A stretch of 64,000 nucleotides of DNA from positions 150,440 through 214,439 of the forward strand of contig NZ_JAKRET010000008.1 of NCBI RefSeq assembly GCF_022664395.1. The letters run 5' to 3'. The position numbers and the translations under genes are program-made. Positions within the stretch are counted from its first letter, which is position 1, and every line of letters begins with the position of its first letter. The notes under the pieces were generated by a model. It was not told the DNA's origin. It did no database searches and worked only from the letters and a program-made list of their open reading frames with translations. Shown here piece after piece: positions 26,774 through 38,775 of this stretch. This DNA is from Sphingomonas lacusdianchii. Its GTDB lineage: Bacteria; Pseudomonadota; Alphaproteobacteria; Sphingomonadales; Sphingomonadaceae.

Positions 26774-28536
26774 TTGAGCACCAGATAATCGGGCGACGCG
26801 AGGGTCAGCAGGATCGCGACCCCGGTTCGGTTGAGCGTGGCGTTGTTCGCGGTCAGCGGGATGCTGTCGACGGCGGTGCGGATCGTGGCGACGGTCGATG
26901 CGCGCAATTGCCCGGCGGCGAGGATCAGATTGACCTCGTCGACCAGCTCCGCGCTGTCCGATGCCAGCGCCATCATCGGAGCATAATCCGCCTTGGTATC
27001 GCCGGTGCCGCCACCGACCAGCGACTGCATATAGTTGATATAGGCGATGTTGGTCTGTTCGCTGGCCATCAGGAATTCGGGCGCGGTCAGGCCGGCCTGT
27101 ACCAGCGGCGTTCCCGGGGGGCTGAAGCCCGGACGGACGAAGCCGAACACGCTCGACGCCCGGCCGATGCCCTGGCCCAGCCGGGTGGTGGTGCTGGTCG
27201 TGTCGCCGATCGCCCATGCGTCGCTGGGCGAGGTCACGCCGAATGCGCGCGCCCAGTTGGTCAGGCGCAGCACCGGTTCGCGCAGGCGGCCGGCGGTGGG
27301 GCTGGCCAGCGCCGCGGCCTCGTCGCGTGCTTCGGGGTCGAGCAGGACCGCGCGGATGATCGCCTTCATGTCGCCGCGCACGCCGCTGCCGTTATTGGCG
27401 AAGGCGGCGGCGACGCGCCCGACATAGGCCGGGCTGGGGTTGGAGGTGACCATCCGCTGGATCAGCTGCTTCGACACGAACGGCGCGATGTTCGGATGGC
27501 GGAAGATGATGTCGAGCGCGGCGTCGACCGCTGCCCAGCCGCCGCCCGACACCGTCCCGCCGAGGAAGGTCGCCGATCCGGTTTCGTTGTTGGCGTCGTT
27601 CAGGATCAGCGGCTGGCGCATCCGGTCGGCCGTCGTCCGGTCGCTGGTCGCCAGTTGCAGCCCGGTGAACACCCGCGCCAGTTGCGACACGTCGTCGAGC
27701 GTATAGGTTTCCAGCACCTGTCCGTTCGACGTGCGCACGGTGCCGTCCTGTTCGAGCTGGCTTACCCCCAGCGTGAAGAGTTGCATCAGCTCGCGCGCGA
27801 AGTTTTCGTCGGGCAGGCTGCCGGTCGACGGATTGGCCTTCTTGCTGTTCACGAACGTCAGGAACACGCCCATCGTCGCATTGCGCGCGATCGCGCCGAG
27901 CAGGTCGCGGTAATTGCCGAAGGCGTTGTCGGCCAGAATGTCGGTATAGGCCGCCATCGACAGGGCGCGCCAGTCGATGGTCAGCGCGTTCATGCCGACG
28001 ACCAGATAGTCGAGCAGCGCGACCGTGACCCGCTGCCGCAATGCATCGGGACCGGCGATGACCTGTCGCCAGACGCTGGCATCGTATCCGCTCTGGACGT
28101 TGACCTTGTTCGACTCGGCATAGCCGTTGGCGACCATCCAGTCCCAGTGGCCGGTCTGGCGCGGGATCGCGAACTGCGCCTCGATCCATCCGGCGATGCC
28201 GGTGTTCAGCACCGAATCGATGCCGGTGCGGGTCGCGCCCATCGTCGCCTGGGCAAGGAAGCGGCTGGCGCTGCGGGCGTTCAATGCCGCGACCGTCGGC
28301 GTCGGGCTGGGGGTCGGCGTCGGTGTCGGGGTCGGGTTGGGTCCGGCGACGGTAACCGTGCCAGGACCGGTGCCGCCGCCCGAATCGCACGCCGCCAGCA
28401 GCGCGGCGGCGGCGATGACGCCGTGTCTCGCGGCAAGTCCCGTGGCCGGCACCGCATCGACGGGCAAGGCCTGCACCGTCTGTTCCGAAATCCGTGTCCG
28501 ATCAGCAGTGTCGATGATCGTTTCGTCGCCCAACAT
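26770..28536 (-). CDS. DUF1800 protein, possible lipoprotein
   Basis: 588 residues. A 40-residue leader precedes a hydrophobic stretch with a lipobox-like LLAAC (Cys50), then a TPTPTPTPSPTPT linker. The DUF1800 domain follows: RFLAQATMG, RELMQLFTLG (typical ARELMELFTLG motif), and MRQPLILND. A leader this long is unusual for a lipoprotein, but no closer Met codon exists. It forms a two-gene unit with DUF1501 and has its own upstream region (28537-28680). Confidence 0.9.
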   Translation of the reverse strand: MLGDETIIDTADRTRISEQTVQALPVDAVPATGLAARHGVIAAAALLAACDSGGGTGPGTVTVAGPNPTPTPTPTPSPTPTVAALNARSASRFLAQATMGATRTGIDSVLNTGIAGWIEAQFAIPRQTGHWDWMVANGYAESNKVNVQSGYDASVWRQVIAGPDALRQRVTVALLDYLVVGMNALTIDWRALSMAAYTDILADNAFGNYRDLLGAIARNATMGVFLTFVNSKKANPSTGSLPDENFARELMQLFTLGVSQLEQDGTVRTSNGQVLETYTLDDVSQLARVFTGLQLATSDRTTADRMRQPLILNDANNETGSATFLGGTVSGGGWAAVDAALDIIFRHPNIAPFVSKQLIQRMVTSNPSPAYVGRVAAAFANNGSGVRGDMKAIIRAVLLDPEARDEAAALASPTAGRLREPVLRLTNWARAFGVTSPSDAWAIGDTTSTTTRLGQGIGRASSVFGFVRPGFSPPGTPLVQAGLTAPEFLMASEQTNIAYINYMQSLVGGGTGDTKADYAPMMALASDSAELVDEVNLILAAGQLRASTVATIRTAVDSIPLTANNATLNRTGVAILLTLASPDYLVLK

Positions 28537-28682
28537 GGCAATCCCCCGTACGCTGACGCCGGGGATAAAGACCTATGGTTGGGGAATGTTTAACGTACGG
28601 ATTTTTAAGCTGAAACATGGTTAACCGAAGGTTTCGAGGGACGGTTTCGAACTCGTACCGATCCTTGCAGAACCGCGTAAAA
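28537..28682. promoter_or_regulatory. Upstream region of the DUF1800-DUF1501 pair
   Basis: About 145 bases between the ctaD terminator and the DUF1800 start. It is the most AT-rich stretch nearby and includes the palindrome GGTTAACC (28619-28626) and a TTAACGTACG motif. It presumably holds the promoter for the leftward DUF pair; no exact -35/-10 pair could be fixed. Confidence 0.4.
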
Positions 28683-28710
28683 AAACGCCCCGGATCGCTC
28701 CGGGGCGTTT
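28683..28710 (-). terminator. Terminator after ctaD (bidirectional in form)
   Basis: A 12-bp stem, AAACGCCCCGGA paired with TCCGGGGCGTTT, with a TCGC loop. On the minus strand the stem runs into seven T (A at 28679-28685 on the plus strand), just after the ctaD stop; on the plus strand it is followed by GTGTTTTTTT. Confidence 0.88.
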
Positions 28711-28736
28711 GTGTTTTTTTCTCGGCGGCGTCCCGG

Positions 28737-31608
<2,872 letters not shown>

Positions 31609-31796
31609 CGTGTATCGTCACCCCGTTATCTGGCACGCGGCACGCTTCTAGATTGGCGTGGTCGCGTCGCGCGGGCGTTTGGAAACCCTAACCCATCGGG
31701 CTATACGCGGCATGTCGTCCGGCCTCAAGCGATGGTTGCGAACGCACCCCGGGCGGCAGTAGAGGGCGCGCGACGGCAATGGGCGGGATGACAGCC

Positions 31797-32378
31797 ATGA
31801 ACGACGACGCGATCCTCGACGAATTCCGGCAGGCGGAAGCGCTGCTGGAGGGGCATTTCATCCTGTCGTCGGGACTGCGCTCGTCACGCTATCTGCAATG
31901 CGCGCGCGTGCTGATGGATCCGCGCCGTGCGGCACGGCTGTGCGACGAACTTGCCAGCCGCCTGCCGGACGAGGTGCGCGAATCGATCGAGGTGGTTATT
32001 TCGCCGGCGATGGGCGGGGTGATCGTCGGGCATGAGATGGGGCGGTCGCTGGGCGTGTCCGCAATGTTCCTCGAACGGCCGACCGGTACGTTCGAACTGC
32101 GGCGCGGCTTCCGCATCGATGCCGGCACCCGCGTGCTGATGATGGAGGATGTGGTCACCACCGGTCTGTCGTCGCGCGAGGCAATCGCCGCGATCGGCGC
32201 GGCGGGGGGGAAGGTCGTGGCGGCGGCGTCGCTGGTCGACCGGTCGAACGGTTCCGCCGATCTGGGCGTGCCCTTCTTCCCGCTGATCCGCCTCGACGTG
32301 CCGAGCTACCAGCCCGACGCGCTGCCCGCCGAACTGGCGGCGATCCCGGCGATCAAGCCCGGGAGCCGCGCGGCATGA
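31797..32378 (+). CDS. pyrE: Orotate phosphoribosyltransferase
   Basis: 193 residues. Joins orotate to PRPP in pyrimidine synthesis. [21 protein letters not shown] at the N-terminus and the PRPP loop [18 protein letters not shown] identify it. In-frame ATGs at 31779 and 31788 are possible, but 31797 has GGCGGGA at a good distance and begins the conserved sequence [10 protein letters not shown]. The stop overlaps the pdxJ start. Confidence 0.93.
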   Translation: MNDDAILDEFRQAEALLEGHFILSSGLRSSRYLQCARVLMDPRRAARLCDELASRLPDEVRESIEVVISPAMGGVIVGHEMGRSLGVSAMFLERPTGTFELRRGFRIDAGTRVLMMEDVVTTGLSSREAIAAIGAAGGKVVAAASLVDRSNGSADLGVPFFPLIRLDVPSYQPDALPAELAAIPAIKPGSRAA

Positions 32379-33103
32379 CCGGGCCACTGCGTCTGGGCGT
32401 CAATATCGATCACGTCGCGACCGTCCGCAACGCGCGCGGTTCGGGCTATCCCGATCCGGTCCGCGCCGCGCTGCTGGCGGCCGAGCACGGCGCGGACGGG
32501 ATCACGGCCCATCTGCGCGAGGATCGCCGGCACATCACCGACGAGGATATCGCGCGGCTGTCGGCGGAGCTGACCGTGCCGCTCAACCTCGAAATGGCGG
32601 CGACCGACGAGATGCTCGGAATCGCGCTGCGCCATCGTCCGCACGCCGCCTGCATCGTCCCCGAAAAGCGTGAGGAGCGCACGACCGAGGGCGGGCTCGA
32701 CGCCGCCGGACAGCACGATAATTTAGCGCCGATGGTCCGCGAACTGGGCGCGGCGGGGGTGCGGGTGTCGCTGTTCATCGAACCCGATGCGCAGCAAATC
32801 GCCGCCGCCGTGGCGCTCGGCGCGCCGGTGGTCGAGCTGCACACCGGCCGCTATGCCGAACTGGCGGGCGACGAGCAGGTCGCCGAACTGCGCCGCATCG
32901 CCGATGCCGCGGCACTGGCGGCGAAGAACGGGATCGAGGTCCATGCCGGACACGGGCTGACCTTCGACAATGTGATCCCGATCGCCGCGATCCCGCAGGT
33001 GCGCGAGCTGAATATCGGCCATTTCCTGATCGGCGAGGCGATCTTCGGTGGCCTGGGGCCGATGGTGCGGCGAATGAAGAATCTGATGGAGACCGCGCGG
33101 TGA
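32375..33103 (+). CDS. pdxJ: Pyridoxine 5-phosphate synthase
   Basis: 242 residues. Final ring closure in DXP-dependent vitamin B6 synthesis. [18 protein letters not shown] at the start, HLREDRRHI, and [12 protein letters not shown] plus [14 protein letters not shown] at the end are characteristic. ATG 32375 overlaps the pyrE stop (ATGA). A family B repeat separates it from acpS. Confidence 0.97.
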   Translation: MTGPLRLGVNIDHVATVRNARGSGYPDPVRAALLAAEHGADGITAHLREDRRHITDEDIARLSAELTVPLNLEMAATDEMLGIALRHRPHAACIVPEKREERTTEGGLDAAGQHDNLAPMVRELGAAGVRVSLFIEPDAQQIAAAVALGAPVVELHTGRYAELAGDEQVAELRRIADAAALAAKNGIEVHAGHGLTFDNVIPIAAIPQVRELNIGHFLIGEAIFGGLGPMVRRMKNLMETAR

Positions 33104-33110
33104 GGAGTGG

Positions 33111-33254
33111 AAAATCCTCCCCGGCACGGGGAGGGGGACCAGCCGCAGGCTGGTGGAGGGGGATGTCCTCCGCCACGACGGTTGCGTTTGGGGATACCCC
33201 CCTCCACCACTCGCATTCGCGAGCGGTTCCCCTCCCCGTACCGGGGAGGATTTT
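33111..33254. repeat. Long palindromic repeat, family B, copy 2
   Basis: 144 bases from AAAATCCTCCCCGGCACGGG to CCGTACCGGGGAGGATTTT. The arms are reverse complements with few mismatches, and the centre holds smaller hairpins. Unlike the other copies it lies between two genes read in the same direction, and its right end abuts the acpS start codon. Confidence 0.88.
33244..33250 (+). promoter_or_regulatory. Ribosome-binding site of acpS, inside the repeat
   Basis: GGGAGGA ends four bases before ATG 33255. It is part of the terminal CCGGGGAGGATTTT of the family B repeat, and it can pair with TCCTCCCC at the repeat's left end or within the local hairpin CCCTCCCCGTACCGGGGAGG. The site could therefore be exposed or hidden by RNA folding. 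Confidence 0.6.
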
Positions 33255-33662
33255 ATGATCGTCGGTCTCGGCTCGGACCTCTGCAATATCGAGCGGATCC
33301 AGTCGTCGCTCGACCGGTTCGGCGACCGGTTCCTCCAGCGCGTCTTCACCGAGGTCGAACAGGCCAAGGCTGCCCGACGCCCCTTCACCCGCGCCGGTAC
33401 GCTCGCGAAGCGATTCGCTGCCAAGGAAGCCTTTTCCAAGGCGGTCGGGACCGGCTTTGCGCAGGGTGTGTTCATGCGCGATATCGGCGTGGTCAACGCC
33501 CGCTCGGGCGCGCCGACACTGGCGCTGACTGGTGGTGCGAAAGCGCGACTTGACGCGATGATGCCCGAGGGCCACGTCGCGAAAGTGCATCTGACGATGA
33601 CCGACGATCACCCCTGGGCGCAGGCGTTCGTCATCATCGAGGCGGTGCCGGCAACAGAGTAG
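33255..33662 (+). CDS. acpS: Holo-[acyl-carrier-protein] synthase
   Basis: 135 residues. Transfers phosphopantetheine from CoA to acyl carrier protein. [15 protein letters not shown] has the metal-binding Asp, and [15 protein letters not shown] the catalytic Glu-Lys region; both intact. ATG 33255 follows the repeat directly. Eight bases separate it from lepB. Confidence 0.96.
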   Translation: MIVGLGSDLCNIERIQSSLDRFGDRFLQRVFTEVEQAKAARRPFTRAGTLAKRFAAKEAFSKAVGTGFAQGVFMRDIGVVNARSGAPTLALTGGAKARLDAMMPEGHVAKVHLTMTDDHPWAQAFVIIEAVPATE

Positions 33663-33670
33663 GACGATTG

Positions 33671-34627
33671 ATGGCCGATCATCTGGCGCTGGAGAACGAT
33701 GGAGTTCCCGCGTCGTCGCCGACCCCGGCGCCTGCCCACCGCCATCCGCCGCGGCGTGCGCGGCTCGACTGGAAGGGCGAATTGCGCGGGCTGTTCTGGC
33801 TGTTGCTGGTGGTGCTGGGCTTTCACAGCTTCATCGCCAAGCCCTTCTACATCCCGTCCGAATCGATGCTGCCGGGCTTGCGCGTCGGGGATCGGCTGGT
33901 GGTGAGCAAATATGCCTATGGCTGGTCGTTCGTGTCGCCGACCATCCCCAATCCGGTGGCGATGTTCCGCGACATCGTGCTGCATGAGCCGCAGGAAACG
34001 TGGAGCGTCCAGTTGCCGGCATGGCATGGCCGGCTGTGGGGGTCGATGCCCGAGCGTGGGGACGTGGTCATCGTCAAGCCGCCGGGCAGCAACACCGACC
34101 TGATCAAGCGCGTCATCGGCCTGCCGGGCGACCGGCTGGAGGTGGCGGGGGGCGTCGTCTACATCAACGACGTCGCCATTCCGCGCAAGGCGATGGGCGA
34201 TGCGATGATCCCGGTTGACGCCAATACCCGCTGCGACGCCTATCAATATCCGGGCGCGCTGGTGCGGACCGACAAGGGCGCGTTCTGCCGCCTGCCGATG
34301 TATCGCGAGACGCTGCCGAACGGGCGGCAGTACGACACGATCGACCTCGGCTATTCGCAGGGCGACAATTTCGCGCCGATCGTGATCCCGGCCAACCATG
34401 TATTCCTGATGGGCGACAATCGCGACAACAGCGCCGACAGCCGCTTTTCCGAAGCCGAGCGTGGGCTGGGCGGGCCGGTGCCGTGGGAGAATATCGGCGG
34501 GCGTGCCGAATTCATCACCTTCTCGCTCGACGGCACGACCAGCCTGAACCCGGCGACATGGTTCAGCTCGTTCCGCAGCGGCCGCGCCGGCACGTCGCTG
34601 GTGCCGGCAGGCGGGAATGCGCAGTGA
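33671..34627 (+). CDS. lepB: Signal peptidase I
   Basis: 318 residues. One membrane helix (about 41-52) then the catalytic domain: PSESMLPGL with Ser65, DLIKRVIGLPGD with Lys146, and MGDNRDNSADSRF. It cleaves Sec signal peptides at the outer face of the inner membrane. An in-frame TTG three bases upstream is less likely. The stop overlaps the GTG start of maiA. Confidence 0.96.
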   Translation: MADHLALENDGVPASSPTPAPAHRHPPRRARLDWKGELRGLFWLLLVVLGFHSFIAKPFYIPSESMLPGLRVGDRLVVSKYAYGWSFVSPTIPNPVAMFRDIVLHEPQETWSVQLPAWHGRLWGSMPERGDVVIVKPPGSNTDLIKRVIGLPGDRLEVAGGVVYINDVAIPRKAMGDAMIPVDANTRCDAYQYPGALVRTDKGAFCRLPMYRETLPNGRQYDTIDLGYSQGDNFAPIVIPANHVFLMGDNRDNSADSRFSEAERGLGGPVPWENIGGRAEFITFSLDGTTSLNPATWFSSFRSGRAGTSLVPAGGNAQ

Positions 34628-35262
34628 GCGACGTGACGCTGTACGACTATTTCCGGTCGTCGGCGGGTTATCGCGTACGCATCGCGCTGAACCTCAAGCG
34701 AGTCGCTTATGATCGCGTCGAGATTTCGCTGCTGAAGGGCGAACAGCGTGCGCCCGACCATCTGGCGCGCAACCGCCAGGGGCTCGTGCCCGCACTCGCC
34801 CTGCCCGACGGGACCGTGCTGACCCAGTCCCTGGCGATCCTCGACTGGCTCGACAGCGCCTATCCCGAACCGCGCCTGTTCCCCGCCGATCCGCTGGCGC
34901 GCGCGCAGGCGATGGCGCTGGCGCTGGTGATCGTCGCCGACATTCACCCGATCGACAATCTGCGCGTGCTACAGCGCCTTGAAAGCCAGTTCGGTGCCGA
35001 TGCGGCGGCGAAGGCCGACTGGTATCGCCACTGGATCGCGCTGGGGCTCGACGCGCTGGAGGCGAGCGCGCCGGCGGACGGGTTTTTTGGCGGCGATGCG
35101 CCGGGAGTGGTCGATTGCTGCCTCGTGCCGCAACTCTACAATGTCCGGCGGTTCGACCTCGATCTGTCGCCATGGCCGCATCTGGTCGCGATCGACGCGC
35201 GAGCATCGGCACTGCCCGCCTTTGCGGATGCGCATCCCGACCGGGTGGCGCCCGCGGCATGA
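34624..35262 (+). CDS. maiA: Maleylacetoacetate isomerase (zeta-class glutathione transferase)
   Basis: 212 residues starting at GTG 34624, inside the lepB stop (GTGA). LYDYFRSSAGYRVRIALNLK contains the SSxxxR glutathione-binding motif of the zeta class, and TQSLAILDWLD completes the thioredoxin fold. It isomerises maleylacetoacetate in tyrosine or homogentisate breakdown. No hmgA or fahA is nearby, so a related GST role is possible. Its coupling to lepB is odd. Confidence 0.85.
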   Translation: MSDVTLYDYFRSSAGYRVRIALNLKRVAYDRVEISLLKGEQRAPDHLARNRQGLVPALALPDGTVLTQSLAILDWLDSAYPEPRLFPADPLARAQAMALALVIVADIHPIDNLRVLQRLESQFGADAAAKADWYRHWIALGLDALEASAPADGFFGGDAPGVVDCCLVPQLYNVRRFDLDLSPWPHLVAIDARASALPAFADAHPDRVAPAA

Positions 35263-35304
35263 TGCTGGCGAATGCCGGGCCATGCGCGTAGGACGTCGCG
35301 CGAC

Positions 35305-36219
35305 ATGGTAAGCGATACCGACGCCATACGGGCTGGTCCCGACCTTGCCGGGCTGGAGCCGCTCGAACGGTTCCGCCCCCGCTGGCCGCGCATCCTCGGC
35401 GCGGCGCTGTCGGGGCTGATGATCGTCGGGCTGGCGTGGGAGCTGTTCGACCACGGCTGGGCGGGGGTCGAACTGGCCGCACCGGATTCGCCGTGGTTCT
35501 ACCTCTTCTTCGCGCTCGCCTATCTCTCCCCGCCGCTGTTTGATTTCATCATCTTCCGCGCGCTCTGGCGGCTGCCGTTCGACGGGTTCGGCGCGCTGGT
35601 GCGGAAGCGGATCGCGAACGATGTCGTGATCGGCTATTCGGGCGACGTGTTCTTCTATGCCTGGGCGCGTGCCCGGCTGAAGATGGTGACTGCGCCGTTC
35701 GGGGCGGTAAAGGACGTGACGATCCTGTCGGGCATCGCCGGTAATATCGTCACCGTCGGCATGCTCGCGGTGGCGCTCCCCTTCGCCTTCGAACTGTTCA
35801 CCGCGCCGCAGCTCAGGATGCTGAGCTGGTCGGCGGCGGTCGCGGTCGGGATTTCGGGCGTGCTGCTACTGTTCTCGCGCCGGGTATTCTCGCTGCCCGC
35901 GCGGATGCTGGGCTGGATCTTCGGCGTCCACTGCCTGCGCCTCGTCCTCGGGTCGCTCGCCTTTGGTATCGCCAGCTATTTCGCCATGCCCTGGGTGTCG
36001 ATCAAATGGTGGCTGTTCCTCGCCGCCGGGCGTCTCGTCGTGGCACGGCTGCCGCTGCTGCCGAACAAAGACCTTCTTTTCGCCAACTTCGCGATTATGT
36101 TCATCGGGCATGGCGAAGCCCTGTCCGACCTCGTCGCCTTCGTCGCGACGCTCACCTTGTTTACCCACGCGGTGTTGATGGCGGCATTCGGGCTTCCTGC
36201 GCTCGCAAGGAAAGAATGA
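35305..36219 (+). CDS. Polytopic membrane protein, function unknown
   Basis: 304 residues from ATG 35305 with about seven hydrophobic helices. Conserved-looking polar spots in the membrane part include NDVVIGYSGDVFFYAWAR and LPNKDLLFANFAIMF. The overall layout recalls flippase or LPG-synthase-type membrane domains (UPF0104-like), but I cannot assign it. Its stop overlaps the start of the DUF2141 gene, and a glycosyltransferase follows, so a role in moving or decorating an envelope lipid or glycan is a guess. Confidence 0.75.
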   Translation: MVSDTDAIRAGPDLAGLEPLERFRPRWPRILGAALSGLMIVGLAWELFDHGWAGVELAAPDSPWFYLFFALAYLSPPLFDFIIFRALWRLPFDGFGALVRKRIANDVVIGYSGDVFFYAWARARLKMVTAPFGAVKDVTILSGIAGNIVTVGMLAVALPFAFELFTAPQLRMLSWSAAVAVGISGVLLLFSRRVFSLPARMLGWIFGVHCLRLVLGSLAFGIASYFAMPWVSIKWWLFLAAGRLVVARLPLLPNKDLLFANFAIMFIGHGEALSDLVAFVATLTLFTHAVLMAAFGLPALARKE

Positions 36220-36731
36220 TGCAATTGCCTCTGACGCTGCTCGGTGCAGCGTTGCTCGTCGCGACGCCCGCCGCCGCGCAATCGATCGGCAGCGATGCCG
36301 CCGCCTGCAACAACGGGCAGGGGCCGGCGATCCGCGTCAACGTCGTGGGTCTGAAGGACCGCACCGGCCGGCTGAAGCTGGAACTGTACCCTGCGAACGA
36401 GGACGATTTCCTCAAAGACGATCGCGACCTGCGTGCCGAGGGCAAGTTCTTCCGCCGCGTCTGGGCCGACATGCCGGCATCGGGCGCGGTGCAGATGTGC
36501 ATCCGCGCCCCGTCGCCCGGCCGCTATGCGCTGTTGTTCACCCATGACCGCGACGGGCGCAACAAGTTCAATTTCATGCGCGATGGCGCCGGCTTTCCGG
36601 GCGCGGGCAAGCTCGGGCGGGCGCGGCCGAAACTGGCGCAGGCGATCGTGACCGTGCCGGCGGGCGTGACGACGACGACGGTGCGCGCCCAGTATCTGCG
36701 CGGGCTGGGCGGTTTCGCCCCGCTCGGCTGA
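36216..36731 (+). CDS. DUF2141 protein, secreted
   Basis: 171 residues. Signal peptide ends PAAAQ; the mature part is periplasmic. IRVNVVGLKDRTGRLKLELY and GRYALLFTHDRDGRNKFNF match DUF2141, a small beta-sandwich family of unknown function. Two adjacent ATGs (36216, 36219) could start it; the first overlaps the previous stop. Confidence 0.85.
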   Translation: MMQLPLTLLGAALLVATPAAAQSIGSDAAACNNGQGPAIRVNVVGLKDRTGRLKLELYPANEDDFLKDDRDLRAEGKFFRRVWADMPASGAVQMCIRAPSPGRYALLFTHDRDGRNKFNFMRDGAGFPGAGKLGRARPKLAQAIVTVPAGVTTTTVRAQYLRGLGGFAPLG

Positions 36732-36750
36732 CCCGGCCGATCGATCCCCG

Positions 36751-37944
36751 ATGCGCGTCGTCGACGTCAACGAATTCTATTCGCCCACCGGCGGCGGGGT
36801 CCGTACCTATATCGATCACAAGATGACGATCATGGCCGAGCTGGGCCACGAACTGATCGTCATCGCGCCGGCAAAGCACAATGCGGTCGAGGAACGCCCC
36901 GGCGGCGGGCGCATCCACTGGGTGAAGGCGCCGACACTGGTGCTCGACCCGAATTACGGCATCTTCGTACGCGGCGGCGCGATTCACGCGCTGCTCGACG
37001 AACTCCATCCCGATGTGGTCGAGGCATCGAGCCCGTGGCGCCCCGCGACCATCGTCGCCGACTGGCCGGGCCATGCGGTGAAGGTCTATTTCGCGCATAA
37101 CGACAATGTCGGTGCCTATCCGCTGCGCTGGTTCGAACGGCTGGCCAGCCGCGAGCGGATCGAGGAGGCGTTCATGTGGTGGACGCGCTACATGGCGCGC
37201 TACCTCGCCAAGATGGACGCGTTCGTCACCAACGGCCCGGCGCTGGAAAAGCGCCATGCCGCGCGCGGGCTGACGGTGCATGCGTCGATGCCGCTCGGCA
37301 TCCAGCGCGGCTTCTTCTCACCCGAGCATCGCGACGAACAGTTGCGCGCGTCGCTGCTCGAACAACTCGGCCTCCCGCCCGAGGGGCATTTGCTACTCGG
37401 GCTGGGGCGGCACCATGCCGAGAAACGCTGGCCGATGATCTTCGACGCGGTCGAGATGGCGGGCGACCATATGGCGGTCGGCATGATCCAGATCGGCAGC
37501 GGCGTGCATACCCGCCGGCTCGAACACCGGCTGAAGAACAGCCCGCATATCAAGCTGTTCCGCCCGGTCTACGACCGGGTGCGGCTGGCGCGGATCATGG
37601 CCAGTTGCGACGCGCTGATCCACGGCTCCGATGCCGAACCCTTCGGGCTGGTCGGGCTGGAAGGGCTGGCATCGGGCCTGCCGTTGATCGTGCCCGACGA
37701 AGGCGGCTGTGCCGAGATCGCCGAGCCGGACTTCGCCGAAACCTATGCCGCGCGCGATCCCCGTTCGGCGGCGGACGCGATCGGACGCATGTTCGCGCGC
37801 GACTATGATGTGGTCAAGGCGGCGGCGAATGCAGCGGCGGCGCGAGTCAGGACCGACCGCGATCACGCGGTCGACCTGATGCACTATTACGAAGGATTGG
37901 TGGCGGAGAAGGCGCAGCGTTACCCTGAATGGTTCGCCCGGTAA
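36751..37944 (+). CDS. Glycosyltransferase, GT4-like (GT-B fold)
   Basis: 397 residues, soluble. FYSPTGGGVRTYIDHK is the acceptor-side glycine loop, LGLGRHHAEKRW starts the donor domain, and ALIHGSDAEPFGLVGLEGLASG contains the GT4 Ex7E motif. The N-terminal region with HNDNVGAYPLRWFERLASRE is unlike well-known GT4 enzymes. Substrate unknown. Nineteen bases after the DUF2141 gene, so the three genes are probably one operon. Confidence 0.85.
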   Translation: MRVVDVNEFYSPTGGGVRTYIDHKMTIMAELGHELIVIAPAKHNAVEERPGGGRIHWVKAPTLVLDPNYGIFVRGGAIHALLDELHPDVVEASSPWRPATIVADWPGHAVKVYFAHNDNVGAYPLRWFERLASRERIEEAFMWWTRYMARYLAKMDAFVTNGPALEKRHAARGLTVHASMPLGIQRGFFSPEHRDEQLRASLLEQLGLPPEGHLLLGLGRHHAEKRWPMIFDAVEMAGDHMAVGMIQIGSGVHTRRLEHRLKNSPHIKLFRPVYDRVRLARIMASCDALIHGSDAEPFGLVGLEGLASGLPLIVPDEGGCAEIAEPDFAETYAARDPRSAADAIGRMFARDYDVVKAAANAAAARVRTDRDHAVDLMHYYEGLVAEKAQRYPEWFAR

Positions 37945-37963
37945 CCCCGCACGGGGCGGCGCG

Positions 37964-38749
37964 TCAGTTCCGGTATCGGTCGGCCACCGTGTCGCGCGAC
38001 GCGTTGGGCGCGATCTTCGCCTCCGCCGCCTCCAGCGCTTCCCAATCCGCGACGTCGGGCAGCGACGGGATACACACCGCCTCGCCCAGTTCCAGCCCGC
38101 GCAGCGATGCGACGACCAGATCGTCGGGCTCCATCACCCGTTCGGGCGGGAAATCGTCGATGCTCTTGCCCGCGACATGGTGGAAATCGGTGGCGGTTAC
38201 GCCGGGGATCAGCAACTGGATGCGGATGTTCAACGCCTTCGCCTCGACCTGCATCACGCGGGTATAATAGGCGACATAGGCCTTGGTCGCGCCATAGCCG
38301 GCATAGCCCGGCATCTTGGTGAACAGCGTGCCCGAGCCGACATTGATGATCGTGCCCTGGCCCGTGCGCTTCATCCCGGCCATCGCGGCATCGGCCAGCC
38401 GGCTGAAGGCGACGACGTTCAGCAACAGCATATCGGTCATGTCGTCGCGATCGCCCTCGCCGACCTTGCCCATCGCGGCGAAGCCGGCATTGTTGACGAA
38501 CAGCGCGACCGGTTCCCCCGCCTCCAGCCGTTCCTCGACCACGTCGAGGTCGTCCGGGTCGGCGAGGTCGGCGACGATCACCTCGATGTCGATACCGTGT
38601 TCGGCCGACAGCTGTTCGGCGAGGTCGCGCAACCGATCCTCGCGCCGGGCGACGATGACGAGGTCGTGGCCGGTACGGGCAAGGTGATGCGCGAAGCTGA
38701 GGCCGATACCGGACGATGCGCCGGTGATGAGGGCGACGGGGCGGGGCAT
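37964..38749 (-). CDS. Short-chain dehydrogenase/reductase
   Basis: 261 residues. ITGASSGIGLSFAHHLA cofactor loop, VARREDRL (the Arg-Arg after strand two favours NADP), NNAGF and YGATKAYVAYY with catalytic Tyr and Lys. Resembles SDRs often annotated as DltE or YqjQ. Substrate unknown. Convergent with the glycosyltransferase; 26 bases after gph on the same strand. Confidence 0.88.
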   Translation of the reverse strand: MPRPVALITGASSGIGLSFAHHLARTGHDLVIVARREDRLRDLAEQLSAEHGIDIEVIVADLADPDDLDVVEERLEAGEPVALFVNNAGFAAMGKVGEGDRDDMTDMLLLNVVAFSRLADAAMAGMKRTGQGTIINVGSGTLFTKMPGYAGYGATKAYVAYYTRVMQVEAKALNIRIQLLIPGVTATDFHHVAGKSIDDFPPERVMEPDDLVVASLRGLELGEAVCIPSLPDVADWEALEAAEAKIAPNASRDTVADRYRN

Positions 38750-38775
38750 GGCAATTCCTAGACTGGAGTAGGGGG

